Shown piece after piece: positions 1 to 10,510 of a stretch of 30,779 bases of DNA. Position 1 is the first letter of the stretch; the number at the start of each line of letters is the position of its first letter. Origin of the DNA: Priapulus caudatus (lineage: Eukaryota > Priapulida > Priapulimorpha > Priapulimorphida > Priapulidae); contig NW_014578462.1 in NCBI RefSeq assembly GCF_000485595.1, positions 4,096 to 34,874 of the forward strand, in the 5' to 3' direction. Both the position numbers and the translations under genes were made by a program. The notes beneath the pieces are model-generated. The model saw only the letters and a program-made list of their open reading frames with translations. It searched no databases and was not told where the DNA came from.

Positions 1-80
1 TGCGTGCAGCTGCGTGCGCTGCGCGTGCCGTGCGCGTGTGTTGGGTGCGTGCCGTGCGTGCGTGTCGTGCGGCATGCTCT
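1..80. repeat. GTGC-rich simple repeat
   Basis: The sequence starts inside a degenerate (GTGC)n tract. The open frames across it have no recognisable protein character. Confidence 0.6.
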
Positions 81-283
81 CACCCTCGCGCTGATTGTTT
101 TTAGCGACCAACAACGACACACCGTTGTCGGCGTGAATAATTCAATCGCGGTCGGCGGTGAGAGGCGCTACGAGGTACGAGGTCTCGCTCCGCGCAGCTT
201 TGTCATCGTCACACTAACCAACCTCCAGCTCTCTCTATCCGGCAGCTGTCATCGCCATGCGCGCCTACATGCACCGATACTCT

Positions 284-478
284 TACTGCTGCTGATACTG
301 CCTGCGCTGCTGCTGCTGCTGCTGATGCTGATGATGATATCGCTGATACGGCTGCTGTTGCTGCGCTGCTGCTGCTGATGCTGGGCTGCTGGCTGCTGCT
401 GCTGCTGATGATGCCGCTGCTGCTGCTGCTGATGATGCTGATGATGATGCTGCTGCTGCTGGCGCTGCGCTGGGCTGA
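284..478. repeat. CTG / CTGATG trinucleotide tract
   Basis: Imperfect (CTG)n is mixed with GATG. The minus-strand frames read as long Ser, Ala or Gln runs and the plus strand as Leu runs, all explained by the repeat. Confidence 0.85.
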
Positions 479-674
479 TGATCGATGATGAGAACTGAGG
501 AGATGAGATGATGAGTGATGATGATGGGATGGATTGGGAGATGGCGGCTGATATTTGTGATCAAGTGTTCGTGCGTGACTCTGCGTAAAAAAAGTTATTT
601 GGGATCGTTTGCGTGACGGCACTGTTGTTATATGTGCTTACGCGGCGTACCCAGCGTACGCAAGCAGTGCAAGC

Positions 675-790
675 ACACGCACGCACGCACGCACGCACGC
701 ACAGCACACAAACAACACAGCACACACACACACACGACCACACACACACACATACACAAACACAGGGCACGCGCGGCGTGCACGTGCACA

Positions 791-824
<34 letters not shown>

Positions 825-866
825 GACACACATCACAACACACACCGCACACACACCAGCACACAC
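675..866. repeat. CACG and CA dinucleotide repeats
   Basis: (CACG)n is followed by interrupted (CA)n, including a long pure CA run near 792-822. It gives stop-free frames on both strands (Thr-His and Cys-Val) that are not genes. Confidence 0.9.
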
Positions 867-928
867 TTACATGTATTCAATATATGTGGCAAATTCATAA
901 TTAATTCACATCCCCGAGTATAATATAA

Positions 929-1003
929 TCAAGAGTAGATAATAGGATTATCTCTACTCTATATACTATTACTATATACTCTACTCCTATTATCTACTCT
1001 TGA
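929..1003. mobile_element. 75-bp hairpin element (copy A)
   Basis: The ends are inverted repeats: TCAAGAGTAGATAATAGGA at the left pairs with TCCTATTATCTACTCTTGA at the right (19 bp). TATAA stands on both sides, at 924-928 and 1004-1008. It shares its ends with copies B, C and D elsewhere in the window. Confidence 0.6.
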
Positions 1004-1008
1004 TATAA

Positions 1009-1048
1009 TCAAGAGCTCATAATAGAGATCTCTATTATGAGCTGTTGA
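1009..1048. mobile_element. 40-bp hairpin element (copy B)
   Basis: It starts with TCAAGAGCTCATAATAGAG and folds on the centre GATC to end CTCTATTATGAGCTGTTGA, with one mismatch in the stem. It directly follows copy A and shares the TATAA between them. A TATATAA follows it at 1049-1055. Confidence 0.6.
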
Positions 1049-1055
1049 TATATAA

Positions 1056-1755
1056 TACACGTGTGTTGCTGCTGCACGCAGAAAGTGCCGTAAGGTTTGC
1101 GTACACAGAACGCAACTATAACCACGCAAAGAATGCAATAGGATTGGATATAGGGCCACAATTAAAAAATATTTGTTTTGCCCTGCAACCGACCGCAGGC
1201 GAAAAGTTTTGGGTAGGTAGGTAGGTCGGCTTGCTTTTTTTTGAGGGGGTCTTTTTTACAGAAATTCAGCAATGTGTCTACATGCTCGGGTTGCTTTTGT
1301 GGAGATAGCTTTTATGTTGAATGTTGTTTGGCTTGTACATTATAATGTATTAGCCTACAGATTTAATAAGTACACGTGTATACAATTTGTAAAAAAGAAA
1401 AGAATGGGAAGATCAATAAATTTGTGTGAGTCTGCCCCTTTTTGGCGGGTCGGTCGGGTGAGGGCAAACAAACAGTATTTTTATTATGGCCTTACTGGAG
1501 GGGCACGATAGCATGAGTGGAGGTAGGGCGCGCCTATCGTGAGTCTACTGAAGCCAGCTGGTACGCATTGCAATGGATTGGAACAGAATTCGGATGAAAC
1601 CCATTGGCCGCGTACAGTCCGCGCATGCTGTACTGGGGGGTTGCTGGCAGCATCCTCCGCTCCGAGCTCGCAGCATCCGCAGAGCAGCGGTAATGATGAG
1701 GGATTTCGCTTTCGTCGGCTGCCACACCAATTCTGTGATGAAGTCAGCCGGCCAG
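1056..1755. other. Stretch without a recognisable gene
   Basis: Open frames of 60-83 residues occur at 1534-1790 but have no family resemblance and overlap on both strands. The part at 1430-1493 is one half of an inverted pair with 4972-5032. AGGT tetranucleotides occur near 1213-1228. Confidence 0.4.
1430..1493 (+). repeat. Dispersed repeat, copy 1 (inverted relative to 4972-5032)
   Basis: This roughly 60-bp sequence with CCCCTTTTTGGCGGGTCG and GCAAACAAACAGTATTTTTA matches the reverse complement of 4972-5032 with a few changes and 1-bp gaps. The pair flanks 3.5 kb of CAGG and CATC satellite. Confidence 0.7.
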
Positions 1756-2640
1756 GCTGCCAGCAGCTAGGCAGGCAGGCAGCAGGCTAGGCAGGCAGCT
1801 AGCAGAGGCAAAGGGCCAGCTAGGCAAGGCAGGCAGCGCAGGCAGGCAGGCAGGCAGCTAGGCAGGCAGGCAGGCAGCTAGGCAGGCAGCTAGGCAGTCA
1901 GGCAGGCAGGCAGGCAGCTAGGCAGGCAGCTAGGCAGGCAGGCAGCTAGGCAGGCAGGCAGGCAGGCAGCTAGGCGGCAGGCAGGCTAGCAGCCTAGGCC
2001 AAGCTAGGCAGTCAGGCAGTTAGGCAGCTCAGGGCAAGGCAGCTAGGCAGGCAGGCTAGGCAGTCAGGCAGGCAGGCCAGGCACTAGGCAGGCAGCTAGG
2101 GCAGGGCAGGCAGCTAGGCAGGCAGGCAGGCCAGGCCGGCAGGCACCTAGGGCAGGCAGGCAGGCAGCTTAGGCAGGCCAGCTAAGGCAGTGCAGGCAGC
2201 TAGGCAGGTAGGCAAGCAGCTAGGCAGTCAGGCAGCTAGGTAGGCAGGCAGCTAGGCAGTCAGGCAGCTAGGCAGGCAGGCAAGCAGCTAGGCGAGTCAG
2301 GCAGCTAGGCAGGCAGGCCCAGGCAGACTAGGCAGGCAGGCAGGCACTAGTAGCAGGCAGCTAAGGCAGTCAGGCAGCTAGGCAGGCAGGCAGCTAGGCA
2401 GGCAGGCCAGGCAGCGTAGGCAGGCAGCTAGAGGCAGCTAGGCCAGGCAGGCAGCTAGGCAGGCAGGCAGGCCGCTAGGCAGGCAGGCAGGGCAGCTAGG
2501 CAGGCAGGCAGGTAAGGGCAGGCAGCTAGGCAGGCAGGCAGGAGGCAGATAGATAGCTAGGGCAGCAGGCAGTCAGGGAGGCAGGCAGGCAGGCAGGCCA
2601 GGGGAGGCAGGCAGATAGACAGCTAGGCAGCTAGGCAGCC
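1756..2640. repeat. CAGG / CAGCTAGG satellite array
   Basis: Blocks of GGCA repeats alternate with AGCTAGGC, an irregular higher-order mix of tetramer and octamer units. The AGCT and CTAG cores make many short palindromes. No gene is seen. Confidence 0.9.
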
Positions 2641-2960
2641 CAGCCATCCCAGCCAGCCATTTCATCCATTCATCCATGAAAGTCAGCTGGCAGGCTGCCA
2701 GCACTAGGCAGGCGGCCATCTTAGCAGGCAGGCAGCTAGGCAAGGTCAGTCCAGCTAGCAACGGCAGGCAAGGGAGGCAGATAGACAGGACAGGCATCTA
2801 TGCCATGCACGGGCAGCTAGGCAGGCAGGCAGGCAGATAGACAGGCAGGCAGCCATCCATCCATCCAGCCAGCTAGCCATGCAGGCAGGCAGGGAGGGAA
2901 GCAGGCAGGCAAGCAAGCCAGCCAGCCATCCATCAGACAGCGCAGCCAGCCAGCCCTCCA
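2641..2960. repeat. Mixed CAGG/CATC transition zone
   Basis: CAGG-type and CATC-type tetranucleotides interleave here before the pure CATC array begins. The sequence is compatible with one unit changing into the other by point mutation (CAGC, CATC, CAGG). Confidence 0.75.
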
Positions 2961-4835
2961 TCCTCCATCCATCCATCCATCCATTCCATCCCATCCATGC
3001 CGATCCCATGCCAATACCATCCATCATCCTACTCCATACATTCATCCATCCATGCCATCCATCATCCATCCCATACCATCCATAACCATCCAGCATCCAG
3101 CCAGCCAAGCCAGGCAGGCATCAAGCCATCCATCCATCCATCCATGCCATCCATCCATCATCCATCCATCCATCATCCATCCATCCATCAGCCATCCATA
3201 CCATCCATACCATCTGCCATCCATAACCATCCATACCATCCATCCATCCATGCATGCCCCATCCATACATCCATCCATCCATCCATCCTTCCATCGCAAT
3301 CCATCATCATCCATGCCATCCATCATCCAGCCAGGCAGGCAGCCATCCATCCATCCCTGCATCCTCCATCCATCCCTCAACCATCCATCCATCCATCCAT
3401 CCATCCATCCATCCATCCATCCATCCATCCATCATCCATCTATACATCCATGCCATACCCTCCATCCATCCACCCTCCATCCACACCACACGGGCCTCGT
3501 ACCGTACGCATCAGTCCATCCATATTACATCCATCCATCATCCATGACCATCTGCCATCCATCCACCATCCCAACCATCCATGCATCCATCGCCATCCTC
3601 CACCCACCCATGACTCATCCATCCATCCCTCCATCCATCCATCCCTCGCATCCATCCATCAGCATCCAATCCATCCATCCTCCCATCCATCAGCCAGCCA
3701 GGCAGCCAGCCAGCCATGCATCCATGCCATCCATAATCATACCCATCCATCCATGCCTCCATCCATTCCATGCCAGCCATCCATCCATTACATCCATCCA
3801 TGCCATCATTCATACCATCCATCCACATCCATCCACCATCCATCCATCCATCCATCTCATGCATCCATCCATCATCCATCCATCCCATCCATGGCCACCA
3901 TCCATCCAGCCAGCCAGGCAGACATCCATCCATCCATCCATCCATCCACATCCATACCATCCATCCATCCATCCATCCCATCCATCCATCCATCATCGCA
4001 TCCGCAGCCATGCCACCATCCATCCATCCATCCATCATCCATCCATCCAGCGCAGCCAGGCAGGCATTCATCGCATCCATCCAAGCCAGCCAGGCATTCC
4101 TCCAGCCATTCCATATCATCATCCATCCATTCATCACCATGCGCATCCACCATTCCATCCATCCATCCATTCCATAGCCATCCATCCATCATCATCCATG
4201 CCATGCCATCCATCCATCCATGCCACCATTCCACAATCGCATCCATCATCCATCCATCCATCATCCCTCCGTTCATCCTCAATGCGCACCTCATCCAAAT
4301 CCGATCCATCCATACCATCCATCATGCCATCCATCCATCCATCCATCCATCCATCCATCCATTCATCCATCTATCCATCTCATACCAGTCCATCCATCCA
4401 TTCCATCCATCATTCATCCCATCCATCCATCCATCCATCCCACCCCATCCATCCACGCCGCCATCCACCATCCATCATCCATCCATCCATCCATCATCCA
4501 TCCTCCATCGCATCCACCATCCATTCAGTCCAGCCAAAGGCAGGCCATTCATCCATCCATCCACCAGCCAGGCATCCATCCATCCCTCATCCATCCATCC
4601 ATCCATCCATTCAGCCAATCATCCATCCATCCTCATCCATCATCCAGCCATACATCATGACCATCCTCCATCCATCATCCCTCCATCATCCATCCATCCA
4701 TCCATCCATGCCACCAACATCCATCCATCCATCCATCCATCCATCCCATACCATGCCATCCCAGCCAGCCCAGGCAGGCGGCCATCCATCCATGCCCATC
4801 CAGCCAGCAGGCAGCCGGCCATCCCACCCCAGCCA
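2961..4835. repeat. (CATC)n satellite, about 1.9 kb
   Basis: Near-continuous CCAT units have interspersed CCAG and CCATA variants. Since (CCAT)n lacks stop codons in every frame on both strands, it yields apparent proteins of up to 679 residues reading [12 protein letters not shown] or [12 protein letters not shown]. These are artefacts. Confidence 0.95.
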
Positions 4836-4971
4836 TCTACATCGACTTCGCGACGTTTCTGCGTTGGCGCTTTTGTTTTTGAGCGATTTTTTCGTCAACC
4901 GGGCGGCTACAACGCATCGGAGCGGAGCGCCAGCTTGTACCTGGACAGAGCTAACGTCCAAAGAAGCTCGT

Positions 4972-5032
4972 TAGGCCATATAAAAATATTGTTTGTTTGC
5001 TTCAACCCGACGACCCGCAAAAAGGGGCCGAC
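4972..5032 (-). repeat. Dispersed repeat, copy 2 (inverted partner of 1430-1493)
   Basis: The reverse complement reads GTCGGCCCCTTTTTGCGGGT followed by a segment with GCAAACAAACAATATTTTTA, matching copy 1. The 4836-4971 segment next to it is unique in this window and GC-rich. Confidence 0.7.
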
Positions 5033-5054
5033 TTAAAATTTTATTGATCTTTTT

Positions 5055-5415
5055 TTGTGTGGTTTTTTTGTGTGTGTGTGGTGTGTGGCGCGCGCGCGTA
5101 CGTGCGTGTCCAGTGGCGTGCGGGCGTGCGTGCGTGTGTGTGTGCGTGCCGTGTGTGCCGTGCGTGAGTGTGTGTGGTGGCGTGCGTGTGGTGTGTGCGT
5201 GCGTGGCGTGGTGGCGTGCGTTGTTGGTGCGTGGTGTGTGCGTGCGTGGTGTGCGTGTGTGCGTGCGATGCGTGTGTGCGTGTGTGGTGCGCTGTGTGCG
5301 TGCGTGCGTGCGTGCGTGTGTGTGGTGTTGTGTGTGTGTGTGGGTGTTGTGGTGTGTGTTGTGTGTGCGGCCGTGTGTGTGTGCGCTGCGTGCGTGCGTG
5401 CGTGTGTGCGTGTGT

Positions 5416-5457
<42 letters not shown>

Positions 5458-5925
5458 CGTGCGTGCCGTGCGTCTGCGTCGCGTGGCGTGCGTGCTAGCG
5501 TGCGTGGCGTGCGTGCGTGGCGTGCGTGCGCGTGCGTGCGTGCGTGCGTGCGTAGCGTGCGTGCGGCGTGCGTGCGTGCCGTGGCGTGCGTGCGTGGGCG
5601 TGCGTGCGTGCGTGCCGTGCGCGCGTGCGTGTGTGCGTGCGTGTTGTGCATACAGTATGGCATCGTGTGTGCGTGTGTGTGTGCGTGCGTGCCATACGAT
5701 AGGCACGTGTGTGTGTGCGCTGTGTGCATACATAGGCGCGTGTGTGCGTGTGTGTGTGCGTGCGTGCATACATAGCAATCGTGTGTGTGTGCGCGTGTGT
5801 GGCCATACATAAGGCCGCGTGTGGCGTGGTGTGTGCGTCGCGTGCATCCATAGGCAACGTGTGTGCGTGCGTGTGTGCATACATAGGCGCACGTGTGCGA
5901 CACACGTAGACTCGCCTGCGCAGGA
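5055..5925. repeat. GT / CGTG / GTGC array
   Basis: This is about 870 bp of interrupted GT and CGTG repeats. The right part (5640-5900) has a higher-order pattern in which CATACATAGG-like interruptions recur about every 35-41 bp. Apparent long Cys-Val and Thr-His frames are repeat artefacts. Confidence 0.9.
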
Positions 5926-6062
5926 CACGCGTCACAAAAAATCCTACGACGCCATCGCTGCATGTTCACTACATGTTCGCTACATAATAAACTAATAGTT
6001 TTAATTTAATATTAATATAAATAATAATAATTAATCATTAGCAATAATAATATATAATCAAT

Positions 6063-6410
6063 ACTAGAGCAGCTGCGGAGAGCACAGCACCTCCGCGCAA
6101 GGCAGCTGAATTCTCTCAATCGTGAAATTTGTTTATTAATTAATTAATTAATTAAGTGGAAAATTAATTAATTAATTAATTAATTAATGAATTAATTAAT
6201 TGGAATCCGGAATTAGTGCGAGCGTGGCAGGTGGGGGAGGACTGTGGTTGCCCCTTAGCCGCTGTGTTTGTAAGTCTACAGCCAGCGCACGCTATCGAAG
6301 TGAAACTGTAAACGTGCATGGTAACACAGACAGCACACAAACCAACACCAATGGCACGGACCGGTGAAAACAAGTATCTCACTCCGCCACGCCCGCTGGG
6401 TCGAGGTAAT
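6063..6410. mobile_element. TTAA-rich element, copy 1
   Basis: It starts ACTAGAGCAGCTGCGGAGAG, continues CACCTCCGCGCAAGGCAGCT, then (TTAA)n runs, a GTGAAAACA segment and an end GAGGTAATA. The same order of blocks occurs at 11923-12376. The middle differs, so the copies are diverged or rearranged. Confidence 0.6.
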
Positions 6411-6558
6411 AAAAACAATTAAATGCGGGCGTTCTTCCTGTGGCGATCTATGTTCCTTATCTAAGGGGGGGGGGGGGCGGTGTGTTCTATGTTCTATCTA
6501 CGGTGTGTTCTATTATCTTCCGCTCGTGTTTCGCTTGCAGCGCTGCAGCCACCATTGA

Positions 6559-6984
6559 CCGACGCCGGTGCGTGCTGGCGCTGAGCCTACGCTGAGGCGC
6601 GGGCGAGCTCTGCGCGCCGCGCCGGTGCATGACCCCAAACACCCACCGCCGTCCCCGACCTATGACGCTAATCATCGGGGCCGACGTGCTCGGCTCTCCG
6701 ATCTCTACGCGATGCAGTTGCGTCGTGCGTCCGGTCGTCGGGACGATTCGGGGCGGCGTCGCAGCGATATTCATCCATCATCGCTCAGCAAGTCGCACAG
6801 CCTCTCCGCGTCCGTGTCCCGGCTCGTCACGCTACACGCCGCTCTGCGCGCACCACACGACGGACAAGCCACCCCTCGCCCGCCGCGCGCCTCTACGAGC
6901 GCGTCCGTACGGCGGCGCGTACCGCACGTCGAGTCTGAGACGCGCTGGGCGGCGCGGGGCGCCCCCTGCCGGCGGGTCCCGGCC

Positions 6985-6987
<3 letters not shown>
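6559..6987 (+). CDS. GC-rich open segment, possible unrecognised exon
   Basis: This GC-rich stretch is open on the plus strand from a stop at 6556-6558 into the CT repeat. Residues such as PPPSPTYDANHRGRRARLS, DLYAMQLRRASGRR and SLSKSHSLSASVSR are less repetitive than other frames here. No clean acceptor is seen after the stop, no donor stands out, and I recognise no domain. It could be an exon of an unknown gene or simply GC-rich DNA. Confidence 0.15.

Positions 6988-7026
<39 letters not shown>
6988..7026. repeat. (CT)n microsatellite
   Basis: A pure CT dinucleotide run borders the GC-rich segment. Confidence 0.95.
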
Positions 7027-7028
<2 letters not shown>

Positions 7029-7425
7029 TCTTGTGCGTGCTCATTACCGCCCAGGTTGAAGAAATTCATAACGTTTCAATAATAAAATGAAGGAAAATAA
7101 ACAAAAACTAAAAATATATAATTTTAAAAAAATAAACAGGAAATGTATTTACTACGAGTCTTAAAGTTTCTCTACTCTCTTTCGTCTATTATTAGTAATA
7201 ACCTTCTGTAAATGCCGTTCAAATGCTCCTCTACAACACACAAGTACACCGCACGAATGCCGCTGGGCACAAACAACAAATTTAACGATTTTCTTCTGTA
7301 TAAATGTGATGTTGATGTTATTTGATGTTTTTTCTTTATATTTTGTTGTTTTTTGACGACAACAACGACATCATCACCTTGTTTCGCTATGTGACAACCT
7401 GCGTACAGTAATTGGACAAGTAGCA
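7027..7425. other. Unannotated AT-rich stretch
   Basis: No gene, RNA or repeat is recognised apart from short A-rich and TTTTTG runs. Confidence 0.4.
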
Positions 7426-7514
7426 GCAGTAGCATCATCATCAGAACGACCACCACCATCATCATCATTACAATCATCATCACAACCACCATTATTATCA
7501 TCATCATCATCATC

Positions 7515-7578
<64 letters not shown>

Positions 7579-7623
7579 ACAACAGTAGCAGTAGCCCCCA
7601 CCAGTAGCAGCAGTAGCAGCAGC

Positions 7624-7667
<44 letters not shown>

Positions 7668-7773
7668 AAGTAGCAATACTATTAGCAGCAGCAGTAGCAT
7701 CAGCATCAGAATCAGCAGCACCACTACCACCACCAGTAGTAGTAGTAGCAGCAGCAGCAGCAGCAGTAACAGC

Positions 7774-7805
<32 letters not shown>

Positions 7806-7832
7806 TAACAGCAGCAGCAGCAGCAGCAGCAG
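7426..7832. repeat. CAT, CAA and CAG trinucleotide arrays
   Basis: Consecutive blocks are (CAT)n to about 7576, (CAA)n around 7622-7669, then mixed AGT and CAG repeats to 7832. Poly-Asp, poly-Met and poly-Leu frames over this region are artefacts. Confidence 0.95.
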
Positions 7833-8255
7833 GTATAGATTAACACCTGCTACACAGGCGGTCAGGTCATCGCTCATCTATCTACCTACCTGCTCAGACG
7901 TCCGCACACACACTACTCCCACACACGCTCCGCTGTGTTTGCATTGATTCATATTTCTTCTTCGTATCTCGCCATCACGCATTACTGGGGGTGGGTAACA
8001 ACACACCGGGTCGAACTATTACGGCGCCGAGGGGTGGGTGGCATGTGGTGGGAGGGGCGGGGGGTTATTCCGGGAAGCGTGTGCCGAGGGGCAGTGAGAC
8101 GTTCGTTAGCGGCAACGGGCGAGCATTATCGAGTCAGGATGCTGCATGCACACGCGCCTGTACACAGCCCCGCGAAAAACTACATTGCTTACAGCTGAGC
8201 TTAGGTAATCCGAGACTTTCGCGCCCGCAGCAAGAGTCTGTCGCTGGTACACACC
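7833..8255. other. Stretch without a recognisable gene
   Basis: Open frames of 87 and 112 residues at 7935-8329 overlap in different frames and match nothing I know. They run into the CGTG array. Confidence 0.4.
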
Positions 8256-8508
8256 GTGCGTGCGTGGGTACGTGCGTGTGGGTGCGTGCGTGTGTGTGCG
8301 AGTATGCGTTCACATACGCACGTACGTAGGCACGCACGTATGCACGCACGTACGTAGGCACGCACGTATGCACGCACGTACCGACGCACGCACGTACGCA
8401 CGCACGTACGTATGTACGCGCACACGCACGCACGCACGTATGTACGCGCACACGCACACACGTACGCACACACACACACGCACGCACGCACGCACGCACG
8501 CACGCACA
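8256..8508. repeat. CGTG / ACGT / CACG tetranucleotide array
   Basis: GTGC repeats change direction into CACG and CGTA repeats across the array, giving a strongly self-complementary tract. Confidence 0.9.
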
Positions 8509-8635
8509 GGAAGATTATCTAATTGCTGTAATAATCAGACTGCCGGCAGCAGACAATGCCAACCATCGTCTATACGTAATCGCTGCTCGCATGGCAACTG
8601 GAAATCACCCCCCCCCCCATCACCATCATTAGCTG

Positions 8636-8775
<140 letters not shown>

Positions 8776-9325
8776 CCAGCATCAACACCACAAACAACGG
8801 ACGTTATGCATCAGCCAGTACTAGCGATAAAAATCGCCACGTGTTCGCCGGGCTGAACCGCGCTTCAATTGACTACGTCACAGTGTACATTTGTAAAAAT
8901 TTTGTCGCAATTTTTTTTTACATTAGAAGTAAGACTAAGTACTAACGAAAGGGGGCTAAATTTATCCTCAAATTATTACCTGATGAGATTGTTTCTCAAC
9001 TAGTTCAAAATCCAAAAAACCTGGGCGATTTGATATATTGATCACGATATTAAATTCTTGTTATGAGCTATGTATGAGTCACGAGTCTTTGTTCACATCG
9101 AACGGAATAGCAAAATAAGAAGTATAATTCAGCAATTTAACCATAAAAAGTGAACAGAATCACTAACATTTTGTGAAAAAGTGGAAATAATTTTTTTTTA
9201 CTTTTACTATTTACAGTGATCTAATCACATTCACCTGTGCTTGTCTCGCTGGCTGATCACACAGCGAGTTAGAACTCGCCAGCGGCCGAGCTAGCATTTA
9301 TAGCAGATTTATACGGCAGCATCGA
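8776..9325. other. Unannotated AT-rich stretch
   Basis: No coding, RNA or repeat structure is recognised. Confidence 0.4.
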
Positions 9326-9327
9326 CA

Positions 9328-9472
9328 TAACAATGATGCTATGATGCATCATGCAGCTATGATGCTATGATGCATCATGCAGCTATGATGCTATGATGCA
9401 TCATGCAGCTATGATGCTATGATGCATCATGCAGCTATGATGCTATGATGCATCATGCAGCTATGATGCTAA
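9328..9472. repeat. 26-bp minisatellite with palindromic core
   Basis: About five near-identical units are built from GCTATGATGCATCATGCA. ATGATGCATCAT within each unit is self-complementary, so every unit can form a small hairpin. Confidence 0.9.
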
Positions 9473-9495
9473 TAGAACATGGACGCTATGGAGGC

Positions 9496-9695
9496 TGTTA
9501 ATAGGTTATGATATTATATAGAGGTTAATAGGTTATGATATTATATGGAGGTTAATAGGTTATGATATTATATGGAGGTTAATAGGTTATGATATTATAT
9601 GGAGGTTAATAGGTTATGATATTATATGAAGGTTAATAGGTTATGATATTATTATATGGAGGTTAATAGGTTCTGATATTATATGGAGGTTATAA
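9496..9695. repeat. 27-bp minisatellite
   Basis: About seven tandem copies of GGAGGTTAATAGGTTATGAT followed by ATTATAT. One unit carries an extra ATT and one has GAAGG. Confidence 0.92.
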
Positions 9696-10368
9696 TGAAT
9701 GCCAACAACTGGATGGGTTTCCCCAGGCTGACGCAATTGCGACTAACAAGTGCTCACTCCCCGTGCCCTACCGCTGCAGGCTTGCAAGCAATTGATCGCA
9801 AATGACACTTCTATGACAGAAGCCATATCGTAGTAAAAAAAACCTATAGGCGGCGCGAGTACGTACTCGCCTGTTCTTCTCTCCACGATTGCTATCAACA
9901 TCACCTCTCCAGTGCCCTGCTGCTGCGGACACGAGAACAGTTGATTGCAGAATGACCTTCGTCTTGTTGTTCTTTTATACAAGGGTCGCGGTCTGGCAAA
10001 TTGAACGATGGCCCACAATTACACCTTTCGGGGAGGGAGAAAATGGAGCACCGCAGGGCAGGAATTAAGAGCCTTGCTCACGATAAGTCGTTAAGAATTT
10101 GCTGTTACTCTCCTACTGCGAATTTCACGTGTGCGCGGTTGCTCCGATGTAATCAAATTGTAGCAGTTTACTCCCGGCTAGCAGCGATGCCTTTCCGCAC
10201 CATGTTCAGTCGTATTCTGACTGATGCCGTCGCTTGCGCTAATGCTTTCGATAATGACCACAACAAGGTTGTCCTCATTGCTACCCTGCCATCCAATTTT
10301 TACGCCATAATCCAAACCTAACCCTACCATCTAAGTGTAGGAAGGCAAAGCTAAGTATTACCAGACTA
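9696..10368. other. Stretch without a recognisable gene
   Basis: Two open frames of about 90-106 residues overlap at 9743-10321 on opposite strands and resemble nothing I know. Segments at 9762-9806 and 9911-9956 share a diverged pattern (GTGCCCT.C.GCTGC ... TTGAT.GCA.AATGAC), suggesting an old duplication. Confidence 0.35.
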
Positions 10369-10510
10369 TAGGAGTCACGCAACAGTAGACCATCAATTGT
10401 TCACTGTTGTAGGTATGCGCCAACACTCTCGACATATTTTTCATTAATTTTTGTGTCATGCATATTCAGGCTGTTACCTACATGCACCCTCTACTGTTGC
10501 ATAACACCTA
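10369..10510. mobile_element. 142-bp MITE with TA target duplication
   Basis: The left end TAGGAGTCACGCAACAGTAGA pairs with the right end TCTACTGTTGCATAACACCTA as a 21-bp inverted repeat with three mismatches. TA flanks it on both sides (10367-10368, 10511-10512). This fits Tc1/mariner-type non-autonomous elements. Confidence 0.65.

Noticed and set aside
209-622. Poly-Ser/Ala/Gln frames on the minus strand
   Set aside because: They are derived from the CTG tract. No flanking unique coding sequence supports a homopolymer-containing gene.
2997-5036. 679-residue and 640-residue plus-strand open frames
   Set aside because: They are translations of (CCAT)n, which has no stop codon in any frame. 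They consist of HPSI repeats and run into unrelated flanking DNA. No start context, splice signal or domain supports them.
4971-5969. 332-residue and 295-residue minus-strand frames rich in Thr-His-Ala-Arg
   Set aside because: They are artefacts of the GT/CGTG array, with mirror frames on the opposite strand.
7374-7877. Leu-rich frame that looks like membrane segments
   Set aside because: It is a translation of CAG/CAA/CAT tracts; the adjoining poly-Asp run comes from the same repeats.
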